Of a stretch of DNA of 64,000 nt, positions 15,012 through 23,428 are shown piece by piece. How positions within the stretch are numbered: position 1 is the stretch's first letter; every line of letters starts with the position of its first letter. The DNA is from Verrucomicrobiota bacterium. Its GTDB lineage: Bacteria; Verrucomicrobiota; Verrucomicrobiia; Opitutales; Opitutaceae. Position numbers and translations under genes: made by a program. Location of the stretch: positions 62,001-126,000 of the forward strand of contig JACRKC010000115.1 of assembly GCA_016235555.1 (NCBI GenBank), read 5' to 3'. The notes beneath the pieces are model-generated. The model searched no databases and had not been told where the DNA came from. It saw only the letters and a program-made list of their open reading frames with translations.

Positions 15012-17912
15012 TCACTTTGCACTGAGATGGAGCACGGCGTCGCCGGGGAACGGCGCCTGGAACTGCCGCTTCGCCCCGCCCCCCACCCTCTCGCCGGCGC
15101 GCTTCTCCGCCGTCCGCGGATTGAACCACTCGACCGTCATCGCGCCCGTCGCGGCGGAGAGGTCAACCGTCACCTCGCCGCTATCGGGCAGGTAGACGAG
15201 GTATTCGTTTCCCGGGTTCGCCAGGCAATACTCCGTCGACGCCAGATCGTTGCGCGGCGTCATGGCCGCCAGATTCACCCGCTCCGCGTAGGCGCGCGTG
15301 TGCCCCATCGCCGGACGCGCGAGCACGATGGCGTAGGCGTTGCCCTTCGCATACGGCAGCACGCCGTCCGGCTGCGTCAGGTCGAGCGGGTCCATGTAGA
15401 TGGGATTGTAGCCGCGGAGAAAACTCTTCCAGACCCACGCGTGGTCGGCCCGCTGCTGGCTGATTCGCGTCATGGCCGGGTTGTTCCACGTGTGGTCGGT
15501 GTCGAGGATCTCGACCTTCCTGCCGGTCGTGGCGGGTGGATTGACGGAATAGGGATCGCCCGGGCCGTAGACCGTCAAGCCGGGCGAGACCCAGTCGGCC
15601 GTGCTGGCAAACAACGCGTCGTTCGAGGCGGTCTTCTCCCGCTGGGGTCCGGCGACGAGATTGGTCATCCCCACGGGATGCTGCCGCGGCTTGCGGGCCT
15701 GATACTCGTTCACAGAGCGGACCATGGCCAACTGCCAGGCCAGGATGTCGGGATGATAGAGGCTCTCGTTCGAGATTTCGTAGAGCACGTTGTCGAGGTC
15801 GTTCACGGTATCGACGACCTTGCGGATGTAAGCCCGCTGGACCTCGGTGATCGCCGGGATCTTCAGCATCTGCACTTCCAGCCCGAGGCCGTCGGCATCG
15901 GGATCACCATTGATGCCGTTGAGGTTGTTGGCGGCGTTCATGGGATGGTTCGCCCACTGCGATGGCCGGGTGCGGAGGCACCAGCCCTCGAAGAGCATGA
16001 TCGAGACGTAGACGCCGCGGGCGCCCGCGGCCTGCACCCGCGATCGCAGCCGCTCGAAATGGACGTCGTCCCATCGCGTGAGGTCGAACCTCGGCAAACC
16101 ATCCCGGGCGTTTTCCGGGCCAACGCGCTTCCATGGATGCTGGGCGATGAAACTCCTGGGCGGATTGTTGGGCGGCCCGACGGAATCCTTGGTCAGCTCG
16201 AATCGCCAGAGGCGGACGAAATTGTGGCCGTGCTTCGCCAGAAAAGCGAGGTAGCCGTCGAAATCGAACGCCGGCGGTGGATTCGTGGCTCCCATGTCCT
16301 GCAGGTTGTCCCACGGATGGGAGCCCGTCAGATAAACGGCCTGGCCGGAGGCATCGGCAAAGTAGCGTGGATTCGTCGGATGAATCCGCAGCGGCCCGTT
16401 CGTCGCTTTCCCGGCGGGAGCATCGGCCCGGGCGGGCGGAGAGTCGCCACCAGCGGGACGGGCCGTCGAGGCTGCGGTCTCGATCACAAGCGTCCAATCG
16501 CCGGTGCCCGTGCCGTTGTCGCCGGGAGTGGTGAATTCACGTTCGCCCCGGTTGGCGAAAGGCGATCCCGGGATCGGAGTGAAGGCCCCGTTGGTCGGGT
16601 TATACCAGCGGGCGCGGGCGGGATTGCTGAGTCGCGCCATGTCCACGGTGATCGTTCGCGTGCCGGTTCCCGTCGAGGGCACATAGGCCATCACGAGTTT
16701 GCCGTCGGAAGTGCGCGCCGCCGTGACGTAGTCGCCGCCCGGAACCCGATCATCTTTTCCGAATGTGCCGCAGCCCTTCGTCACCACGGAGTGATCCTGA
16801 TCGGGAACGAGCTCGTGCCACGCGCGGCTTTCGAAGAGACGCTTCACGAAAACCATCTCGCGGGAACCCTGCGACTCCATGCCCTCGCGCCAGCTCCTCG
16901 TCCGATACTTCGCGGGCATTCCCGTCCAGCCGAACGGCAAGACGAAATGGCTGCCAAAGTGATGACCGGTCGCTCCTGACAGCAATGTCCAATAGGCTTG
17001 GGCGCGCATCATCTGCGGTGCCTCATCCTCCGGCTTTGAATACGCAGTCAGACCGTAGCCCTCGTAATGTGCCTCGTTGAGAAACACGGGAGCCGGAATC
17101 GGCCGGTTGTAGGCGCGCAGGGCCTGGATGTAGGTGCGGCCGCCCGAGTAGATGTTGTCGATCGTCATGTAGGGCGCGAACGCCGGCTGATCGCGCGCCG
17201 TGCTGGGTCGCTCCCAGTGCGCCGTCCACAGGTGCGACGGCGCGTGCTCCTTGATTCCGAGAAGCATCTCGAGCCAGTTCCGCTCCAAAGCGGAACCGGG
17301 CTTCGGCGCCTGATCTCCTCCCGCCTGCCAGATGATGTTGGGAAAACCTCCATAGCGCTTCCCCAAAAAGCGTCCGTAATTGCGGCACCCAGTCGGTCCG
17401 TTCGCCAGAATCGCCTCGACCCAGCCGTCGACTCGCGACGTTCCCGGCTGGCCCCAGCCGGTGTAACAGGGGTTCAAGACCACGAGGATTCCCTTCTCGT
17501 CCGCCTTGCGCAGCACCGCATCCGCGTGAGCGAAATACGCTTCGTTCGGAGTCGCGAAATCGCGCGGCGAGGTGAACGGCGTATCGCCAGCACGATTCGA
17601 CGGGGCGCCGTCAGCGTATTTGATATCGATCAAGTTGACGATGATCGAGTTCACGCCTTTTTGGCGGCGGTTCTCCAAGTAGTCCTCCGCCTCCTCCTTG
17701 GTGAGTTGCAGCAGCAGGCTCCACGCGGCGTCACCGTGGAGGAGAAAGGGCCTTCCGGCGGCGTCGATCAGGTGACGGCCGTTGGCCGAGACGCGCAGGG
17801 GAAAAACCGCCGCGCGCGAAGACGTTTCCCCTCTCGGGATAGCGTCGCAGCCGCCGAGCATCACGGCCGCCACGGCAGAGAAGAGCACGAAGACAATCTT
17901 CATCGTTTTCAT
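15012..17912 (-). CDS. Two-barrel glycoside hydrolase lipoprotein (DUF4038 plus second GH-like domain)
   Basis: A 966-residue lipoprotein: lipobox LGGC with the lipidated cysteine at 22. Residues about 37-380 form a DUF4038 TIM barrel (GH140/apiosidase-like): GRHLIDAAGRPFLLHGDAAW, GGFPNIIWQAGGDQ, and VFLNEAHYEG with the likely catalytic glutamate. A collagen-binding-like beta domain (PF12904 type) follows, to about 500. A second barrel begins at about 525 (GPLRIHPTNPRYFADASGQA, then HPWDNLQDMG), with LYEISNES as probable acid/base and VEILDTDHTW; it ends in another small beta domain (VEWFNPRTAEKRAG). Each half is near the length of a normal single enzyme, so this is a fusion. Two activities on one surface-anchored chain suggest stepwise attack on one branched glycan. 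Confidence 0.82.
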   Translation of the reverse strand: MKTMKIVFVLFSAVAAVMLGGCDAIPRGETSSRAAVFPLRVSANGRHLIDAAGRPFLLHGDAAWSLLLQLTKEEAEDYLENRRQKGVNSIIVNLIDIKYADGAPSNRAGDTPFTSPRDFATPNEAYFAHADAVLRKADEKGILVVLNPCYTGWGQPGTSRVDGWVEAILANGPTGCRNYGRFLGKRYGGFPNIIWQAGGDQAPKPGSALERNWLEMLLGIKEHAPSHLWTAHWERPSTARDQPAFAPYMTIDNIYSGGRTYIQALRAYNRPIPAPVFLNEAHYEGYGLTAYSKPEDEAPQMMRAQAYWTLLSGATGHHFGSHFVLPFGWTGMPAKYRTRSWREGMESQGSREMVFVKRLFESRAWHELVPDQDHSVVTKGCGTFGKDDRVPGGDYVTAARTSDGKLVMAYVPSTGTGTRTITVDMARLSNPARARWYNPTNGAFTPIPGSPFANRGEREFTTPGDNGTGTGDWTLVIETAASTARPAGGDSPPARADAPAGKATNGPLRIHPTNPRYFADASGQAVYLTGSHPWDNLQDMGATNPPPAFDFDGYLAFLAKHGHNFVRLWRFELTKDSVGPPNNPPRSFIAQHPWKRVGPENARDGLPRFDLTRWDDVHFERLRSRVQAAGARGVYVSIMLFEGWCLRTRPSQWANHPMNAANNLNGINGDPDADGLGLEVQMLKIPAITEVQRAYIRKVVDTVNDLDNVLYEISNESLYHPDILAWQLAMVRSVNEYQARKPRQHPVGMTNLVAGPQREKTASNDALFASTADWVSPGLTVYGPGDPYSVNPPATTGRKVEILDTDHTWNNPAMTRISQQRADHAWVWKSFLRGYNPIYMDPLDLTQPDGVLPYAKGNAYAIVLARPAMGHTRAYAERVNLAAMTPRNDLASTEYCLANPGNEYLVYLPDSGEVTVDLSAATGAMTVEWFNPRTAEKRAGERVGGGAKRQFQAPFPGDAVLHLSAK

Positions 17913-17945
17913 GTGAACAGTGAAGGCCGGCGACCGGACGGAGTG

Positions 17946-19658
17946 TCAGCGCCGCGGGGACACCCGATCCGGTGCTTCCAAGGTGAGGACCCATTCGCCC
18001 TTGGTCGGTGGCGCGAGGCGATGCACACCCGGCGTCTCGACGCTGCCGCGTGTCGCGGCGTAGCGACCGTGAACCGGATCGAACCACCGGACCGACAGCG
18101 GAACCGGGAACGCCGACAGGTCCACCTCGATCGCGTCATTGTCCGGCAGGTAGGCGACGGCGAAGCCGCGCGCGGGGAGCCTCGCCAGCACCATGCGGCG
18201 GACCCAGGACTCGGGTTGATTGCGCACGAGCTCGGGCGCCGGCTCCAGCCGCCACCATTCGATCGCGGCGAGGAAATCGTGCAGGTATTTCATCTGGTGG
18301 CCGCTTTCCCACTGCAGCGCTTTTTCCCAATAGTCGGGCTTCTCCGGGTCGGTAACCCACCTCCAGATACCGCCGCTGCCCTGGGGAGCATTGCGCGCCG
18401 TCTCACCGGCTCCGTAAGTGTAGCCTTTCGCGCCCGACAACCAGCTTCGCCACGCGGCCGAGCGGGCGTCCACCGCCTGCCAGGCCTTCTCGCCCTGCCC
18501 ATCATACATCGCTTCGAGATTGATCACCGGCTTGTGCGGCTCGTGGCGGTAGGCGTGCAGCATCCACTCGCTCGCATGGTGCGCGCACCGCTCGCGGTTG
18601 GCTTGGTTGTGCCCGCTTTGCACGCCCGCGATGTCGAGATAGGGCTGGTCGTAATACTTCATCGTGTAGGTGGGCGTCGCTTCGCGCGACGGCGTGCCGG
18701 GATGTTGCGTGATCAAGTGGACCGCCGTGGCCTCGCGCGTGGCGCGCCCCACCTCGTCGGCCAGCGGCAGGTAGTTGCTGTCGAAGCTCGGCGAGAAGAT
18801 GACGAAGTTGCCGAAGAGCCGCGCCACGATTTGCCTGGCGAACAGGCACGCGGCGGCGGATTCCGGATACCTGTTCACCGGTTCCATCAGCCCGACGAGC
18901 ATGACCACGAATCCAGCCTCGTTGGCCTGTTGAATCTTGCGCTCGAACATCTGCCAGAAAGCGGGATTGCTCCGAAGACACGCCTCGTCGTGAAACGACA
19001 CCTCGCCGTCCCGGTCGGACGCACCCGCCCAGCGGAGCGGGGGCGCCGGCGCCACCTGGATCACCGTGAAGCGCTTCGCGCTGCGGTCGGCAAGGTAGCG
19101 GTTCCACTCGGGTTCGTTGGACCGCATCGGAGTGGCCCACGCCGTGTCGCCCATCCAAAGAAACGGCGACCCATCGCCGTAGGCCAAATAACGCCGATCC
19201 TGGCTCACGTTCAGAAAGCCCCGGCGGTAGAGCAGATTCTCGCCGCGATACGCCGTGACCTCGACTGTGCCATGTTGACCGTGAAGGCCGGAGTTGCCGG
19301 CATCGGAGCATTCCGTTTTCCACTGCCAGGTGCCCGGCGCCGGAAACGCGCACCGGATGCGGAACACGTTGCCGCCGTCCCAGAAACCGCAGGCGTCGAG
19401 CGTGCGGCCGCCCGGCCCGGTGAACCGGGCCCGCAAGGTCACATCGGCGTAAGGATTGTCGTATTGGCGGGTGCTCGTCAGGGCCTGCTCCCAACGCTGC
19501 CACGCGTGCGGGCCTCCGGCCGCTGCGCCCGACGCGGGCGGGGCGGCCGCGAAAAGGATGGCCGACCCAAGGGCCAGCATCGAACGCCAGATCGCGGGAC
19601 CAAGGGACAAGCCGAACCCGCGAGGGGCGGCGGCTAAGATCGAAATCGGTTCTTTCAT
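17946..19658 (-). CDS. Secreted DUF5060/DUF4038 glycoside hydrolase (GH140-like)
   Basis: A 570-residue protein with a hydrophobic export signal near residues 22-45. An N-terminal DUF5060 beta-sandwich (YADVTLRARFTGPGG, GFWDGGNVFRIRCAFPAPGT) precedes a DUF4038 barrel from about 150: LAYGDGSPFLWMGDTAW, then FGNFVIFSPSFDSNY, PVINLEAMYDGQ and WRSWLSGAKGYTYGAGE. The C-terminal small beta domain (LPDNDAIEVDLSAFP, VRWFDPVHGRYAA) is the usual family companion. The characterised member of the DUF4038 group, GH140, releases apiose-linked side chains from rhamnogalacturonan II. The exact specificity here is unknown. It is 33 bases from the two-barrel gene downstream and 42 bases from the SGNH gene upstream. 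Confidence 0.83.
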   Translation of the reverse strand: MKEPISILAAAPRGFGLSLGPAIWRSMLALGSAILFAAAPPASGAAAGGPHAWQRWEQALTSTRQYDNPYADVTLRARFTGPGGRTLDACGFWDGGNVFRIRCAFPAPGTWQWKTECSDAGNSGLHGQHGTVEVTAYRGENLLYRRGFLNVSQDRRYLAYGDGSPFLWMGDTAWATPMRSNEPEWNRYLADRSAKRFTVIQVAPAPPLRWAGASDRDGEVSFHDEACLRSNPAFWQMFERKIQQANEAGFVVMLVGLMEPVNRYPESAAACLFARQIVARLFGNFVIFSPSFDSNYLPLADEVGRATREATAVHLITQHPGTPSREATPTYTMKYYDQPYLDIAGVQSGHNQANRERCAHHASEWMLHAYRHEPHKPVINLEAMYDGQGEKAWQAVDARSAAWRSWLSGAKGYTYGAGETARNAPQGSGGIWRWVTDPEKPDYWEKALQWESGHQMKYLHDFLAAIEWWRLEPAPELVRNQPESWVRRMVLARLPARGFAVAYLPDNDAIEVDLSAFPVPLSVRWFDPVHGRYAATRGSVETPGVHRLAPPTKGEWVLTLEAPDRVSPRR

Positions 19659-19700
19659 GCTGATGGCGGCTGGGGATTCGCGGTTGAGGAATCGAGGAGG

Positions 19701-21047
19701 CTATCGCCCGGGCCGTGCATCGGGCGGCGCCGGGTCCAGATACTTTCCGTCCTGAAAATCAATAATCGTGCCTCGCGCCTGGTAGGCCAACGGCTTCGGG
19801 TCGAGCCATTCGACCAATGCGCGCTTGAGCGCAAAGGCGAAGAACTGGTTGCCGGCCGGCGAATAGTGCCCGTTGTAAAGGCGTTTGAGGTAGGCCGCGG
19901 CCGGGAGGCGAAACTGCGCGAAATCCGCGACGTGCGCATCGAGCGCATCGAAGGTGGGAATGCCCCGGTCCTTCAGCCACTGGAGCAGCGCGAGATCTGC
20001 TTCGAGTTTCGGCGCGCCTTCGCACGCGCGCAGCGCCGCGCGCGTGCCGTAGCTCAACGCGACCAGCAGGCGCCGCCCGTGCTGCGCGGCGAAGGCCTGC
20101 AACTTTTCCATCACGTGCAGCGTGCTCGCCCGCGCGACCTGCTCGCCCAGCCGGGCCGCGGAGTCGCGGCGCGTCGCCACGTCGGTGAAGTCGAATTTCA
20201 TTTTCGCCCACTCCGCCAGCCGGCGGACGCGGTCCTGTGGCACATCGGGCACGCCGTCCTGCATCGCGGCGAGCTGCACGATCTCGTGGTCGGCCACGAC
20301 GGCGCGTGTCCGCTCGAACGAGACCAGCTCGCGCAGCGCCGCGGGCGTGGGGCACGGATTGGCCGCCTCCTCCCACTGGCCGGTGTCGAGGTTCACGCGC
20401 AGGTGGGTCCACGGGTTGCAGTGATACATTTCACTGGAGCGCGTGTAATTGATGACGAAACTGCGCCATGGCATCAGCGTCCGCCGGTGATCGTCGTCGT
20501 AGATGTTGAAGATCAGCCAGGGCGCCTGCACCGCCGTCCGCTCCATGCGCCGCAGGCGGGCGAAGGCCTGAAACACGCCGTAGCCGCCGACGCCGAAGTT
20601 CCGGAGCGGCTCGCCGAAGTGGGCGGCCAGGTATTCCTGCCAGGTCTCGCCGTCGCTGACCTGGTGGCATTGGGTGAAGCTGTTGCCATACGTGTTCACG
20701 CGGCAAGGGCGGTCGGCGTAATTGATGAGCCGGCGTTCGCCGGTCGCCCCAAAACGGTAGACGGTGCGGGAGCCGTCCACGCCGTCGCGCTGGATGCTGT
20801 CCTTCGGCACATAGCCCAGCTCGGGATCGAATTTCGCCCACTGGTTGCTGGGCGGTGGCTGGAGAAAGGCATCGATGTGCGCGGCGGGCGCCACCCGTTG
20901 ATGGCGGGCGGCGAGCCACGCCTCGTAACTGAGCGCCGGGCCGGCGGACGATTTCGTGGCCGCGAGTGCGTCGGCGCCAGAGGCGTGCTGGGAGAGCAGC
21001 GTGGCCGTTCCGATCGCGGCGGATTCGAGGAATTTTCGGCGTTGCAT
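19701..21047 (-). CDS. Secreted SGNH/GDSL-like hydrolase
   Basis: A 448-residue protein. The N-terminus (MQRRKFLESAAIGTATLLS) is a weak twin-arginine-like signal (RRKFLES). Block I of SGNH hydrolases appears as TYGNSFTQCHQVSDGETW with the nucleophile serine in GNSF (D replaced by N), and block III as RNFGVGGYGVFQAFARL. The catalytic histidine is in YNGHYSPAGNQFFA near the C-terminus. This layout fits an esterase or lipase-like deacylase. The N-terminal approximately 90 residues are unassigned. The start at 21047 is chosen for the signal sequence. It lies 36 bases downstream of the tandem alpha/beta-hydrolase gene. Confidence 0.72.
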   Translation of the reverse strand: MQRRKFLESAAIGTATLLSQHASGADALAATKSSAGPALSYEAWLAARHQRVAPAAHIDAFLQPPPSNQWAKFDPELGYVPKDSIQRDGVDGSRTVYRFGATGERRLINYADRPCRVNTYGNSFTQCHQVSDGETWQEYLAAHFGEPLRNFGVGGYGVFQAFARLRRMERTAVQAPWLIFNIYDDDHRRTLMPWRSFVINYTRSSEMYHCNPWTHLRVNLDTGQWEEAANPCPTPAALRELVSFERTRAVVADHEIVQLAAMQDGVPDVPQDRVRRLAEWAKMKFDFTDVATRRDSAARLGEQVARASTLHVMEKLQAFAAQHGRRLLVALSYGTRAALRACEGAPKLEADLALLQWLKDRGIPTFDALDAHVADFAQFRLPAAAYLKRLYNGHYSPAGNQFFAFALKRALVEWLDPKPLAYQARGTIIDFQDGKYLDPAPPDARPGR

Positions 21048-21082
21048 GATGATCTGGGTCTGGAGGGATGGCCACTTTCCGG

Positions 21083-23212
21083 TCAGGCCCCAGCCATCGC
21101 CCCCCACGGCTCGATTTGGCGGAGTTGTTTCGCGGCGAGCGCGCGGTAGCAGTCGGGGAGGTCGAAGGTCTTCAGCACGTCGGGCACGAGGCAGGAGAGC
21201 GGCCAGCGATAGGCCTCGTTTTGCGCGATGTCGTCGTAGCTGGTGAGCGCGTTTTTCAACGTGACCTGCGTGACGCCCTCCGAGATCACGCCGGCGAACG
21301 TCGCGGGGAGCGCGCCCCACCCGCGGGCCACGAGGTGGACCTCGGCGTGGCCGTTGGCCCGCAGCCAGTCGACCACGCGGAGCAAGTCGTGGGTCTTCTG
21401 GCCGGCATAGGGCGCATCGAGCATGAGGCCGTGGATCGCGTGGAAGAAGTCGCTGCCGTAGGGCGCGAGCGGATTCGCCCCCGTGATGGCTGGCAGCGAT
21501 TCGCCGATACCCCGCACATCGCAGGCAAAGACCGCCGACGCCGGCTCCGCCGCCATCGCCTCCGCGATCAGCGGCTCGCTGCGCAGCTCGGCATCGGCCG
21601 ACAAGTGCGCGACATAGAGAATCGCGCGCCGGGCGTCGCGCGGCGGGCGCGAGAGGAGATCGACGTCGCTCAAGCGGTAGACGATGGCGTGGACGCCGGG
21701 CGCGGTCTCGACGGCGTAGGTGCCGGCGAAACGTTTCGGGTAACGGCGTCCGGCGCTCGGGCGCAAAATGCGGTAGTCGGGCGGCGTCGCGGCGTCGCGC
21801 GCCGGGAGTTTCAGCGCGTCGGCCACCGCCCGTTGCAACGTGGCGCCCTCAACCCGTGCGCGTTTCGCGGCGAGCGCGCGCGCGCGATCGCGCGTGGCGG
21901 TGAAGACCGTGGCGGGCGCAGCCTCGCCCACCTGCCCGCGCGCGGTGCAGCGCAACGTCTCGTCCTGCTCGATGGTGAGCGCGGGCTCGGCGGAGGTCGG
22001 GGAGATTTTCGTCTGGCGGTTGAACCAGGCATACATCGCCTCGCGGTTCACCTGCGTGTAGCCGTGCGGATTAGGGCCGATGAAGAGCCGCACGTTGTCC
22101 TCCGCGCCCAGGAGCCGGTAGAGGTTTTTCAGGCGTCCAAACGCCTCCTCGAGCCCGCGGGCATCGAAAAAGTCGCGCTCGCCGCCCAGCAGGATCACGG
22201 GGCGCGGCGCCATCGCCGCGATGAAATCCGCGTGATCGAGCCCGAGCGCCAGCGCGCGGGGCGGGCACTGCTCCGTGTCGGCGGGAAGCTCGTTCTCCAG
22301 GTTGCGGCGGAACGTGGTCACAAAGCAGCTCGGCGCCGCCATCGTCCAGCGCGGGTCCGCGGCGCAGAGCCACGTCGTCTGCGTGCCCCCGCCGGAGTTG
22401 CCGGTCACTCCGACGTGCGCGGCGTCCACTTCCGGCCGCGAGAGCAGGTAGTCCAGCGCGCGGATGCCATCCCACGCCATCCAGGCGCCGACACACTCGC
22501 CGACGAGGAACTGCTGGTTACCGACATGGATGTGCTCGGCGACGCCGACACCGTGCCGCGGCGCGAGGTCCGGCCCGACGCACTGCAGCCGCTCGCCCTG
22601 CCCCAACGGATCGTAGACCAGGCAGACGTAACCCAGCCGCGCGAGCCCCTGCGCAAAAGCCTGATAAGGTTCGGCGGCCTTGCCGTTGGCATTGTGGCCG
22701 CAGGTTCCAACCACCGCGGGCAGTTTGCCGCCACGACCCTTCGGCATATAGAGATTCCCCGTCACCGGAAAGTTCGGACGGCTCTCGAAGATCACCTTCT
22801 CGATCCGATAGGTGTCGCGCTCGACGACGCCGGTCACGCGGGCGTTGAGCGGCGTTTTCTCCGGCCACGGGCCGAAACATTGCCGAACCTTCTGCCGCAC
22901 GTCGCGCACGTAGGCCTCGGCGTCGGCCCGCGTGCGCAGCGCCGCGCGGCGGGCATCGGCGGCGCGCTCCACCTCGCGCACGCGCGCAACGTAGTGCTCC
23001 TGCATCATCCGGCCGAAGCGGTTGAGCGGAGGGAGTTCACCCGGCGGCGCCGCCGGCACGGGCGCCTTCGCCGCAGGAGCCTTCGATTTGGTCGCCTCCG
23101 CACCGGCCAAGGCCGGCGCGAGAGCGGAGAAGCCAAGCAGGCCAAGGCCGGCCTGCTGCAACAAGGTGCGGCGCGTCACGGCCGCAGGGAGCGATGTAGG
23201 GTGCGGAGTCAC
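21083..23212 (-). CDS. Tandem alpha/beta-hydrolase protein, second half inactivated
   Basis: A 709-residue exported protein with a Tat-like signal (VTRRTLLQQAGLGLLG). The first hydrolase domain, about 140-400, has GTCGHNANGKAAEPYQ, YDPLGQGER, nucleophile GNSGGGTQTTWL, acid in PRPVILLGGERDFFDARG, and histidine in GPNPHGY. A second domain, about 430-700, keeps the order of strands (ILYVAHLSADAELR, FACDVRGIGES, GLMLDAPYAGQKTHDLLRVVD), but the nucleophile elbow reads VARGWGALPA, without serine. The first half therefore carries the activity, probably acetyl or other ester removal from glycans; the second may bind substrate. It ends 36 bases before the SGNH gene. Confidence 0.78.
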   Translation of the reverse strand: MTPHPTSLPAAVTRRTLLQQAGLGLLGFSALAPALAGAEATKSKAPAAKAPVPAAPPGELPPLNRFGRMMQEHYVARVREVERAADARRAALRTRADAEAYVRDVRQKVRQCFGPWPEKTPLNARVTGVVERDTYRIEKVIFESRPNFPVTGNLYMPKGRGGKLPAVVGTCGHNANGKAAEPYQAFAQGLARLGYVCLVYDPLGQGERLQCVGPDLAPRHGVGVAEHIHVGNQQFLVGECVGAWMAWDGIRALDYLLSRPEVDAAHVGVTGNSGGGTQTTWLCAADPRWTMAAPSCFVTTFRRNLENELPADTEQCPPRALALGLDHADFIAAMAPRPVILLGGERDFFDARGLEEAFGRLKNLYRLLGAEDNVRLFIGPNPHGYTQVNREAMYAWFNRQTKISPTSAEPALTIEQDETLRCTARGQVGEAAPATVFTATRDRARALAAKRARVEGATLQRAVADALKLPARDAATPPDYRILRPSAGRRYPKRFAGTYAVETAPGVHAIVYRLSDVDLLSRPPRDARRAILYVAHLSADAELRSEPLIAEAMAAEPASAVFACDVRGIGESLPAITGANPLAPYGSDFFHAIHGLMLDAPYAGQKTHDLLRVVDWLRANGHAEVHLVARGWGALPATFAGVISEGVTQVTLKNALTSYDDIAQNEAYRWPLSCLVPDVLKTFDLPDCYRALAAKQLRQIEPWGAMAGA

Positions 23213-23224
23213 GGTGGGTTGGAT

Positions 23225-23428
23225 TCAAAGTTGCAAAACGTGGCCGGGGACCTCCCGTCCGTGAACGGTTTCCCCCGTCGTGAAATTGGACCGGTCCTTG
23301 CCGGTGACCAACGCGATGGTCTCGCGCGGGGTGATCGGCGCCGCCGAAAAAGCGGCGAGGCTCACGCTGAAAAACGCCGGAGCAAGCAGGGCGATCCACA
23401 CGGAGCGGGTGAATCCTCGGGGCCTCAT
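23225..23428 (-). pseudogene. Truncated DUF1080-like gene (N-terminal remnant)
   Basis: A 67-codon frame starts at 23428, with its ATG overlapping the stop of the DUF4091 gene as ATGA. Residues 1-30 are a clear signal peptide (MRPRGFTRSVWIALLAPAFF...). The mature start, PRETIALVTGKDRSNFTTG, resembles the opening of DUF1080 (3-keto-disaccharide hydrolase) proteins, where a GKDLSxW/FTTW motif begins the fold. The remaining 200 or so residues of such a protein are missing; the frame ends at VPGHVLQL 12 bases before the next gene. I read it as a gene cut down by deletion. A genuine small secreted peptide is possible but less likely. Confidence 0.55.
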
